This document shows, piece after piece, positions 1-10,400 of a stretch of DNA of 64,000 nt. The stretch lies in NCBI GenBank assembly GCA_007922305.1, contig ML677373.1, positions 11,706,127 through 11,770,126 on the forward strand, written 5' to 3'. The position numbers and the translations under genes are program-made. Source of the DNA: Dermatemys mawii (Eukaryota > Chordata > Testudines > Dermatemydidae). The notes under the pieces are model-generated. The model was not told the origin of the DNA, did not search any database, and saw only the letters and a list, made by a program, of their open reading frames with translations. Each line of letters begins with the position of its first letter. Positions within the stretch are counted from its first letter, which is position 1.

Positions 1-619
1 TTAAGGCTGTGTGTGTGGGGAGGGTGGGGGTGGTGGAATGTGAAGATGTCTGAGATTTCGGGAAAAAATAAATGTGGGGGCTTTGTCATTGGCTGGGAGC
101 CTGGCAGTCTCATTGGCTCAGGGGCTCTCTGTGCTAAGGAGTGCCTGAGTTCGGACACTTTATCACCTCAGATGAGATCTGAAGTCTCCACTTCCCTATG
201 ATCAGCAAAATGGAACAAGCTTACAGAGGCAAATCATTTCCCATCCTAACAGAAGACTGTTCTCTAATACTAACAATCACCCCAACCTCTAGACATAGTT
301 GCATTAGAACAGAGCTGATTTAATACAACAGAATAAAGGGTTGGATTCTGCTTTGTTACAGTGGTGGGAATCTTTTGTAAGTGTGGCCAGAAGCAGTCCC
401 AGATGGTATTGAGACTGCAGAGTTATACAAGCTGTGAAACTGTAGTACTTACATAGAAATCTGAAGGTGCAGTATACAAGAGTAAGCCATCTTTTTCTGG
501 AGTCGCTGTAGCATGTTACAGGAGATGCACACACTGTGCTCTCTCTCATAATGCCCCTGTGGCTGTTGTTCTTCAGCACAGGTGTAATCTAGGATGAAAG
601 CTAGTCTAGCCTAGATGCC
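1..619. other. Presumed RNF157 upstream intron, no recognised feature
   Basis: Short GT-rich runs occur at the left edge. There is no exon, RNA gene or repeat family I can name. It lies upstream of the first visible RNF157 exon, so it is probably intronic. Confidence 0.4.
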
Positions 620-735
620 GTGCTTAATTTATGCCAGGGCTTGTCACATCAGTTACAAAAGTAAAATATTGCTTCAGCCCCGGTACCTAATTGCTTGAGC
701 CCCCCAGCACCTCTTTCATTACAAATTAAGGATTA
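620..735 (+). repeat. Interspersed repeat copy (gccagggcttg...attacaaatta family)
   Basis: This stretch and 26865-26965 share the same order of blocks: ttaattt-tgccagggct, then cagttac or cagttat, then a run such as gtaaaatattgc or gtaaaaaaattgc, then cctctttcattacaaattaa or cctcttttgttacaaactaa. They are two diverged copies of one family whose name I cannot fix. Confidence 0.55.
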
Positions 736-759
736 CCTAGGCGGGTTGATTCTCTGCAC

Positions 760-2370
760 ATATCTACCTGGGGTAGCTCTGCGGAAGTCAGTGGAATTGG
801 AAAGTATAAAACTGATAAAAAGATCAGACTGGAAGCAGGAAGTTGCTCTTCGCATGCGGGGGAAAAGCATGAATGAAATGGGGCTGCATGATGACTGATT
901 TCCAGGTGAAACCATTATTTCAGAATGGGGAGGAAGTAATCGGAGCAAAGCCATTTTAGATTTGATTCTCACCAAGAGGGAGGAATTGGTGGTGACTCTA
1001 AACACGCAAGGGGATGTGGGTGAAAGCGATCGCAAAATGATGGATTTCATGATTCTAAGGGAAGAAAGGAGAACAAAAGACCTGGGGAATTATAGACCCG
1101 TCAGCTTAACTTTGATACCTGAAAAGATTCTGGAACAAATTATTAAACAATCAGTTTGTGAGGAGCGAGAGGATAACAGGGTTAAGGAATAGCCAGCATG
1201 CCAGACCAACCTAAATTTCCTTCTTTGACAGGATAACTGGCCTGATGGATAGGGAGGAAGCAGCAGACGTGCTACATGTAAATTTTACTGAGACTTTTGA
1301 CGCAGTCCCACATGACATTTTCATAAGCAAACTAGGGAAATGTGGTCTAGATGAAGTTACTATAAGGTAGCTGAACAGCTGGTTGAAAAACTTTTCAAAG
1401 AGTAGTTTTAGTTTGTTGTCAAACTTGGACGAGTGTATCTAGTGGGACCTCACAGGGGTCAGTTCTGGGCCCTCTACTATTCGGTATCTTCATCAGTGAC
1501 TTGGATAATGGAGTGGAGAGGATGCTTATAAAATTTGCAGATGATACCAAGCTGCAAGCATTTTGGAGAAAGGATTAAAATTCAAAATGACCTGGCAAAG
1601 TTGTCGTGAATTCAACAAGATGAAATTAAATTAAGAGAAGCGTAAAGTTTGTGTGTGTGTATGTGTGTAGGAAGGAGAAATCAAATGCACAACTACAAAA
1701 TGGGAAGTGAGTGGCTAGGTGGTCATACTGCTGAAAAGGAGCCGGGGGCTATAGTGGATCACACTGAATATGAGTGAAAGATGTGATGCAGTTGCAAACA
1801 AAGACTAATATCATTCTGGGGTGTATTAACTGGAGTATTGCAGTTGTGCTCCTGTATGGGGCACTGGTGAGGCCTCAGCTGAAGAACTGTGTCCAGTTCT
1901 GGACACCATGCTTTAGGACAGATGTGGACAAATTGGAGAGAATCCAGAGGAGAGCAACAGAAATGATAAAAGATTTAGAAAATCTGACCTCTGAGGAAAA
2001 GTTAAGAAAACTGGGCATGGTAAATCTTGAGGAGAGAAGAGCGATGGGGACTTTGATGATCTTCAAGTACGTTAAGGGCTGTTATGAAGAGGACAAAGAT
2101 CAGTTGTTCTCCATGTCCACTGAAGATAGCACAAGGAGTCATGGGTTTAATCTGCAGGAAGGGAGGACTAGGTTAGATATTAGGAAAAATGTTCCAACTA
2201 TAAGGGAAGTTAAGCTCTGGAATAGGCTTCTAAGAGAGGCTGTGGAATCCCCCTCATTTGAAGGCTTTTAGGAACAGGTTGAACAAACACCTGTCAGGGA
2301 TGATCTAGGTTTAGCACAGGGGGTGACTTCCGAAGGTCCATTCCAGCCCTATATTTCTATGATTGCATGA
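760..2370 (+). mobile_element. Degenerate CR1 LINE (reverse transcriptase and 3' end)
   Basis: Broken reading frames carry CR1 ORF2 text: FLDLILTKREELV near 957-990, NYRPVSLTLIPEKILEQII near 1090-1145, FDAVPHDIFISKL near 1297-1333, and the polymerase motif FADDTKL near 1531-1550. A longer open stretch at 1774-2271 holds DKLERIQRRAT and the CR1 C-terminal block ending WNRLLREAVESPS. The 3' end resembles the CR1 tail (ccctatatttctatgatt). Stops and frameshifts show it is dead. The 5' limit is uncertain. Confidence 0.9.
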
Positions 2371-2791
2371 CCAAATTTGGAACCCCTCCACCCAGGAGGT
2401 GAAAGAAACATAGCTGGACCTGAAACTTCCATTTAGGCATCCCCCTTTTGTTGGATTATAGCTCTGGAGTATTCCAGGGCATCATGGATCCTTTGTTAGC
2501 AGGGAATGGTTTTGAGTAGAAAAACATTTTGCAGGGAGAGAGGATTTGTTTTGGTTCTGATTTGCCATGTCCCAGCCTCAAAAGCATCCCATTAAATGAA
2601 GCAAGGATCAAGTTTTCGGCCAAGCCTGACCCCTCATTAATGTGGAACAGCAGCCCACTATCCCAACAAGTTTTGCCAAACAGGTATAATGTCCCTTCTA
2701 AGGCTGCCCCCCTGGTAGAGCTTTATGGCTTCAATCAAATTCTGCACCAGAAATCTTCTGTCCTCTTGGACTTGCTGGAGAGGGTCAGAGC

Positions 2792-2915
2792 TAGGGTGAC
2801 GAGACAGCAAGTGTGAAAAATTGGGATGAGGTGTTGGGGATAATAGGAGCCTGTATAAGAGAGAGACCCCAAAATCAGGACTGTCCCTATAAAATCAGGA
2901 CATCTGATCACCCTA
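2792..2915. mobile_element. hAT-type MITE, 124 bp, with perfect 8-bp target-site duplication
   Basis: The termini are inverted (tagggtgac at the left, gatcaccta-like gatcaccctA at the right). They are flanked by identical 8-bp copies gtcagagc at 2784-2791 and 2916-2923. Eight-base duplications are the signature of hAT transposases. It has no coding capacity. The internal tract (aaaatcaggactgtcccta) matches a MITE I recall as abundant in turtles. Confidence 0.85.
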
Positions 2916-2923
2916 GTCAGAGC

Positions 2924-5900
2924 CCCTTACTCAGTTAAACTGAGTGGAAGAAGGTGGAACTCCGCTGATTTCAGCTGGAGTTAAGCCTGCTTCCAGCATA
3001 ACTGGATCTGTCCGATTGCCTGGCCTGGTTACAAAAGGCCTGTCCCGGTTATATACCTGATTGCCGCTGATGTACGGCTGATTTAAGGTAACAATGCAAT
3101 TTCACCACTCGATGGCGCCAAAACATTTCAGATAAGGAGGTCAGTTTGCCCAATGTCTGTGTCCCCTGCTCTCTCACCTGGCCTGGGAGTGTCACTCAGG
3201 GTTGGTGTTTGAAGATCATGCCCTGTTGATTCCATTCAGAACTTTAAATGTTCCTGAGGTGGTAGCAAGTCTGTGCAGGGGAAAAGCTTTTGCAGCTCTC
3301 GGGCTTGGGATCCCACAGTTCTCTGGGAGTTTTGCCCAATTCCCACCGACTTGCATTGAGAGTTGGGTGCCAAAATGACACTTGGAAAAGTCTCCCTGGA
3401 GTTCGCCGTCTGGCTCTCGCTGTTTGGAACTGGCAGGAAGTGGTTCTTGAGAAGAATTAAACTAACCCAACTGTAAGCTCTCTGGGGCAAGGGTTCTCTT
3501 GTGTGTGTGCAATACCTTGCGCTGTGGAGCACTCTTCCCTCACGGAGACCTCTGAGCTCTACCCTAGTAGAGTAGCAAAGAAGAAGAAAGGCAGCTCTAT
3601 CCACGTGTGTTCATGCCTTGTGTTTTCCCAAGTGTGCGTGTACCCTGAATATAGCACTTCTGTTGCGGCACAAGGAGCATCAGGCCCAGCCGGCGTGTTC
3701 AGCAGCCTCTTCCGTGCGTGTCTGCAGCAGGTACCCGCCTGCTGCTTAGTGGTGCAGTCGCTGATGGAAGCTGAAAGGTGAATGTGGCATGTAGTCTCCG
3801 GTTTCCTGTTGAACAGCCTCGCAGTCGGAACAAACAAAGCATTGTAAAAGCCACTTGCAGTGTGTGAGCTGGCATTGTCTGTCTCCTAGAACAAAGGAGA
3901 ATACATGTGAGACACACACAGAGAGAGATCAACTAATAGTGCAAATCTTTGAATTATCCGGGGGCTGATTAAGCTCTCCCGTCCCCCAGTTTCACAATGG
4001 AGTTACTCCTGATTTACACCAGCAGGTGTGGTCAGAATGGACCCCATTTTTTTTCAAAGATTTTTCTTAGCCATGAATTTAAATAAACCCAGAACAACCA
4101 TCCTTGATGCTTTCAAACCCCGCAAGAGCATCCCCGAGTCAAACTATTCCATTTGTGACTCCCGCCAGCGTTTGTCTAGGGTGTTTTGACGCATGTCTGA
4201 GTCTGCAGCCATAGATCTGTTTTCGTGGGAGAGAAAAGGAGACACTGGAAAAAGGAAAAGAGCGAACGCAGGCTCTGTTAGCACCCAGGAAATGAGATTG
4301 GAATGTCACAACTGCATGGCTTGTCCATGCATGGAGGATCTGCTAACTGGCAGCTGCCCTTGCTCTGGACAAAGCCTGGCTTTGCTCCCCCCGCAGGATA
4401 AATTAAATTACACTCCTAGTGTGCTCTCACCACGTGCCAGGTTGGTGCAGCTTACACTGCTTTGCCCCTTGATCTGTTTTCTGATTACACGTCTTTGCTG
4501 GTCTGGGTAGGGGAAGCTGTGGGAGGATTGTGCTATAAGACAGTCTTCTCCAGAGCTGCTGGGCTGCGCACGGGTGATTGGACACCCAGCCTGTGCCCCA
4601 CTCTGCATCCAGCAAGTCCTGGAAAGAGGCTGGACAATGGCCTCGTGTAACCCTCGCACCTTTCGTGGCTTGCTGGTGCCCCAAGTCGGGGCGGGTGGGT
4701 GAGAAGTAGCCGACCTCCCAGAGCTGCTCCAGGAGTAATGCAATCGGCACCAAGACTCCAGCATCTCTGAGCCCGTCAGTGTCTGGCATCATTTCCATCC
4801 CAGTGGCCGCTCCCTGGTGATCTCAACCTGCCCCGCCGTCGTCCCTGTGAACGGCAGCCAGCCTGAGTGCTCAGCTCATGTGCTCAAGGTCACCTAGATG
4901 CACAGTGTGGTGCCCGCTGTTCCCCCAGGCATTGATTCTGTGCGACGCCGGAATGCCATGGCCCCTGCCCTTCCTGAGTCAGACGCCTTCCCGAGGTGGG
5001 AGCGTCCTTTGTCGCTGCCTTTCCGTGTGGCTCCCGGAGATACCCTTTCTCCCCATCTATCTCGGGGGCCTAGCTGGTTAAATGGGCCAATTTGTATTCA
5101 TTCCACAGCAGCCAGGCAGAGACTGAGCTCCGTCCCCCTCATCCTCATCGGAGAGTGTGTTCTGCAGCATCAGCAGTCTAAAAATACTCACCATTAGCAT
5201 GCTGGACACATTAGACTCCGGAAAAGGGCTGGCGGGGCGTGAGGGGACCAGGAGCTCAAAAGATCTCCTCATCCAAAGGAGCTGGAAATCAAAGGCAGAA
5301 ACCAGCCCACTTCATGGAACCTTATGCCCAAACCACCCGGCTGGTTTGCATGTAAAATCTCAATGTCACGGTGTCCACTCCAGGGCTGCTGTCTGGAGGG
5401 ATCACAGTCCTCCATTAGCACGTTTCCCAGGAGTAGGAGCTGTCAGGGGCAGGACGGATTGGTGGGCCGTTCTGACCGGTCCGTTCCAGCCGTTGCAGGT
5501 TTGTGCCATGTGGCAATGGCCGGTTCCCGTGATGTCAGTTCTGACGTCGGTGGAGTTAGGGCTAAGTCCTGATCCAGGTGGAATCAGAGGCAGAACTGCT
5601 GTACTCATGGGGGCCAGGATTTGGCCCTTGCTCTGGATTTACGCCAGGGTGACTGAGATCGGAGTCTGGCACGGTGTGCGTATTCCTGGGTAACTTTGGG
5701 TGACAACCACCTAGGGGTGGGAGACGTCATTCTTTCTCTGGGCTTAGTTCAAAGTAGTAAAGCACCATGGGCCCGGCCTCCCTTTGACTTCTGTGGGCTT
5801 TGGATCTGGCCCCATAGGTACCTCTGGCTTGTGTCCTAGCCCGGCAGGGTGCTGAGCACCCCTGGGCTCCTACTGATTGTGCTCTCTTTGGGGATCATGT

Positions 5901-6485
5901 TAATTTCACTGGGAGTGGTGGATTCCTGGCACTGCTTTAGATCAGACCCAGGGGCTGGGATTTTCAAAGGCTGTCGCCAATGGGATTTGGGTGCATCACT
6001 CCCTTGGATTCCTTGAAAATCTAATCTATATTAAGAGCAAGGAATAATGACAGCACTAAGTCCACCCAGACAGCTCCCTGCTGTGCATGTCCAGCATGGT
6101 GGAGTAAAACCTGTCTGACTTCTTCACTCCTCAGCCCACACACAGCAAAGCCGGTATCCCTCCCCGAGGCCAGCGATACCCACGGGCCCCTATTCAGAGT
6201 CCTCCAACCACATGGGAAAAGTTTGTCATTCCCAGCAGGGAATCTCGATCCCTGGACCAGGTGTCGTGCTTACCTTGAAACCTGCGCCTCTCTGAAAAGC
6301 AGCCCCGGGGGAGAGTCATTGAGCCAGGGCCCTGATCCTGCAAGGTGTTGAGCCCCTGCTGTCCTCGTGGAAGTCGGGGGGAATTGAGGGTCCTCTGCAC
6401 CAGGCAGGATCAGACTTACTGGGTCAGATCTTCAGCTGGGGCAGCTCTGTCTAGTTCCTTGACACCCATGGAGCCATGGCAATTG
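2924..6485. other. Presumed RNF157 intron, no gene recognised
   Basis: GC-rich sequence with many short chance open frames and no recognisable domain. The family motif of 'calculated amount' repeats (ctgatccaggtggaatcagagg type, near 5565-5660) occurs once or more. Nothing else could be supported. Confidence 0.35.
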
Positions 6486-6835
6486 ATTGGGTCCTCACTT
6501 TGCACAGGCTGGGTGGCCTGGAGCTAGTATTGGGTTCCCACTTAGCACAAGGTGAAGGGACATTGGGCTAGTATTGGGTCCCCACTTAACACAGGGTGGG
6601 TGGCATGGGGCTAGTATTGGGTCACTGCTTTGCACAGGGTGGAGGGACATTGAGCTAGTATAGAGTCCTGCTTTGCACAGAATGGAGGGATATGGGGGTA
6701 GTGTTGGATCCCTGCTTGGCACAGGGTGGGAGGAGTCTGGGGGTTGTCTTCCCACTTAACAGGATGAGGGGACATTTGGGGGCAGTACTGGGTCACTGCT
6801 TTGCTTGGGGTCAGGGAGGGGGTTGTCCTGGATCC
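6486..6835 (+). repeat. Minisatellite, about 8 copies of a 43-44 bp unit
   Basis: The phrase ctagtattgggtc followed by cacttagcaca or ctgctttgcaca recurs at 6486, 6529, 6573, 6616, 6659 and 6702, then less perfectly to about 6835. Spacing is 43-44 bp. Units have diverged by substitutions and small indels, most strongly at the right-hand end. Confidence 0.85.
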
Positions 6836-7361
6836 CTTTCACCCTGCACAGCGTTCTGTGGGACAATCTGGCCTGCGTGGAGGTGCGCTGCCGGTGCTGG
6901 CGACTTCATCAGCGGTCTCATGCTCAGTGGTGCTGTTCTTACAGCCCAGGGGATTGCTGCAAATCTCGGGTAAAAGGGGCAAAGCAGGTGTCTGGGCCTT
7001 GTGGCTAGGGCAGAAACTGGAAAACGTGACCCTGGGGGTCTCACCAACCAAAAAGCAAACAGAAAGCGCCTGCATGTGTTACTATTTGTAGAAAAATCTC
7101 ACGGCTTGTAAGCCGACCTCATGACTGGCAGGAGGAGGGAGGCTGGATCCTGATTGTTGAAGCTGGGGTTGGTATACTGGGAAAGGGACTCTGTCCTGTT
7201 GCCGAGATGAGGTCTGTGGCCTCTGACTTGGCACGTGCACTTGCTCCTGGCCAGGGGATGGCATCCAGCCGCTGCAGACTGACTGATTTCAGCTTAGGTG
7301 ATGCCTCGGACCCTGGTGCTACAAACATCAGCTGTTTCCGTGTTCTCTCTTTTCACCCTAG

Positions 7362-7450
7362 TTTCCTTACGCCGCCCCACCTCCGCAGGAGCCAGTGAAG
7401 ACACTCAGAAGTTTAATCAACATCCGCAAAGATACGCTGCGCCTAGTCAG
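7362..7450 (+). CDS. RNF157: RNF157 coding exon 3 (human numbering), first exon in the window
   Basis: The acceptor follows a pyrimidine tract ending ccctag and the donor is gtaagt. The exon encodes FPYAAPPPQEPVKTL, then RSLINIRKDTLRLV, and ends on two bases of an Arg codon. It starts in phase 0. Human RNF157 has the same residues except Val for Ile in LVNIRKD. No sequence resembling the preceding human exons was found in 1-7361. Confidence 0.95.
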
Positions 7451-10400
7451 GTAAGTCCCGGTTTGCAGAGTGAGCGTTTGCATGGTCTGGCTGGGAACCT
7501 CGCTCCAGCTTGCAGCATCCGAATGGCTTCACCAGTTAGGTGCCCGCATCAGCTGAGCAGTGACGAACTCACCCATGAGGTAACACCTGAAGCACCTCCA
7601 GAGGGAGCTCTGCACCTACCTGTGGATCTGGGTTAAAGCAAGGTCCCTGGCGCTTGGCTGGCTGGGAGGGGATTTGAGATTTCAAAGAAGAGATCTAGCC
7701 CTGAATGGAAGGAATAAGGGGTGACCAACACCTGGTTGGCGAGGGGAAGATGGAGTGGAGGAGTTAGCGCCCCTCTGGCATGGCATGTTGAGAGCCACCC
7801 ATCAGCTGGCCTGCCAAGAGGACTAAGCATGATCTTAGTGAAGCCACTGCTGATGAATGGTGATGCCACGAGACAGCGTCCCGCAGACACGCCCCTCCCC
7901 CTCCCCTGTTATTGGATTTTCACCTTCCTAGCTGATCTGTGGGGTCATGAGAGGTGACAGCAGGAGCCAGACCGAGCTAATCCCTCTCCCCCTGCCAAGG
8001 CTGGGACCAGCAATCGAAGCCAAATGAAATGCAGCAGCGCAAAGTTCAGGCCTGGCGGGGAGAAGTGACCTAGTAAAACCAGTGCCAGCAGTGCAGCGGC
8101 GAGGCCGCAGACCAGCCACTCTCTAACCTGCCTCCCTCGCTGGGACACACTGCAACGGTTACTTCTCCTTGCCCTTCTCTCCCCACGATGCTCAGTTCTC
8201 ATCCCCTTCCTGCTTTCCCTTGGGCCGAGAGCCCTGAGGAGGGAATTGTGCAAAAATGAATAGCGATGGGCCCAGCCCCATGGCACCGTCATCTGGGCAT
8301 GCAGTGATTGCACGTGACGTGTGCGTTCAGTACCCACCTGGGACGGGGGCTGGGAGCCTGGTGAGTGTTCGTTAAGTGCTTAGAGAGCCTCTGACTGACG
8401 AGGGGGCGTGGGAATCGGAAAGAGGGGCAAGTGTGATTTTCTTCTGTGTAGTAGAAACTGTCTCCAAGCTGCTGCTCTCAGCTGAGCACTGGCTGCTCCA
8501 CTGGGCTCTCCCCAGTAGCTCCATGGCCAAGCCCCAGCTGCCTTTGAGACTGGCTTGCAGGTGACCTCCCAGAGCTTCCACAAGGGGTGAGGCAGATTTG
8601 AATTCCCATGGGGTGTAACGTAGTGGGGGATTCTCATTGTGCAAAGGGGGGTGTCTGGCTAGGAGCGTCTGACCAAGGGGGCCTACGGCTGAATACCTAT
8701 TCTTGAAACAGAAATTAAAAGCAGCCCTGGAGAGGGCTGCAGCTGGGAAAAGGAGTGAAAGCAGCTGAGGGAGCAGCTGACTACAGGTGTGGCCAACCCA
8801 ATCCGGTCGCAGCTGGCTCTATAAAAGGGCTGTGAGCTAGGAGCTGGGTCAGTCTCTCTCTAGCTTTGGAGAGAGATGGACCTAGCAGCCTGTAGGAGCA
8901 AAGGGCACTATGGACAGAGCAGTGCTGGGGAAGGGGCAGGCTGAGCTGGGGAGCTCAGGCCCCGCGACCTCCCAGGCTGCGGCCTGACAGGAAGACCTAG
9001 AGGTACTGGGCTTCAGGAAAGGCAGCAGGTCGAACTCTCCCGCCCCTTGTCAATAATGAGTGGCCATTACACTGCAGTCTGCTCCAGTGAACAGGGGTAG
9101 ATATGATGACTGGCAGTAACCACTGAGGCGAGGTGGGCTTAGAGGGTGGGGGGTTCCCCTGGGAGGCGGGAGAGAGAATGTGGGGGTTCTGCTGAGGCAG
9201 AACCCTGAGGTACGAACCTGTGACTTCTTAAAAGCAGAATGGAGATGGGTTAAAGGTGGAACGGACACTTGATGGCAGCTTTTTGTCTCTTCCAAACTGT
9301 TGTTTTTCTCATACATCCTCCAAATTCCCAGCACGCACAAGTCACTTGTGCAGATCGCTAACTGCTTGGCAAACAAAGGGAGTTCTATGACATTCTGTAT
9401 CTTGTCCATTGTGTTCCTGACATCAGCTGGATTATGTGGAATTTACTACTGCTTTTAGAGTTATTTTTCCAAATGGCTTTATCAGACGGAAGGGCAGGAA
9501 TGTGGTCTAGTGATTAAAGCAGAGGAGGAGTGAGACGGGTTTTGGGCTCAGCTCTGCCAATGACTCATTTGCATGACCTTGGTCAAGTCATTTCTCCTTT
9601 TTGCATCTCAGCTTTGCTTTCTTTTCTTTGGGGGTGATGATATTTATCTACCCCCTGGGGCATAGAGAAGCTGTAGTCCATCAGCGCTTGGCAGGTGCTT
9701 TGAGAGCTGAGGAGACGTTAGAAAAGGCTCAGAATGGTGGCTGCAGTTTGTTGATTGAGTCTCAGCGCGATGGCAGAGTTAATATTCATACAGCTCGGGA
9801 TTTATAGAGCGTAACCGATTGAGAGCTGTTGCAGCGGGGAAAAAGCCAGGTGGGGAAAACTTGGCCTCAGTTGCTCCCCCCAGAGGCTAAACTGCAAATC
9901 TCAACTCAAGAATGTTGGAAGCTCTTTGCACAGTGCGGAGCTTGGCATAACACTTGGCTCTAAATGCCGTCCAACATCTTGAGTGTACTGTGTCTCCTGC
10001 TGGGCGCATTTGTCTAGTCATCTGTTGACTGCCCCCTGCGCTGCTGCCTTTTCCATCTCTGGCTGGCCCAGCCCCTGGGATAACTTTACTCGCAGAAGCA
10101 CGTTCGCCCAGGCCTGGGGGCAGAGCCATTCAGAATGAACAGGGGCTGATCTTGCTCTTTGAATGCAAAAAGGGGTTTCATTGCCATGACCAATGCCAGG
10201 GTTTAGAGCAGAGGCTCCAGAGAGCGCACACAATATCCAAGGAGGGGAAACAGGAGATAAGTCCAGTGTGTCGGTACTTTGCCCTTTCGTTCCAACCAGC
10301 GCAACACAAGCTTTCTCCTGATGGCACTAGGCCAGAGTGCGAGCTCATTTACACTGATGTACATCTGGAGTGACTCTGTTAGTGGTGTGACTTCAGATTT

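Noticed and set aside
1774..2271. 165-codon open frame that could pass for a gene
   Set aside because: Its translation is the C-terminal part of CR1 reverse transcriptase and belongs to the decayed LINE at 760-2370.
5157..5693. 178-codon open frame on the + strand
   Set aside because: Contains short turtle-type repeat text and no recognised domain; likely chance.
6486..6835. CRISPR-like spaced repeats
   Set aside because: Units are contiguous 43-44 bp tandem copies without unique spacers, in a vertebrate intron; it is a minisatellite.
1..7361. RNF157 exons 1-2 (MGALTSRQ... and the HFIMGGEKFD region)
   Set aside because: I looked for the conserved peptides on the + strand and found none; they must lie upstream of the window.
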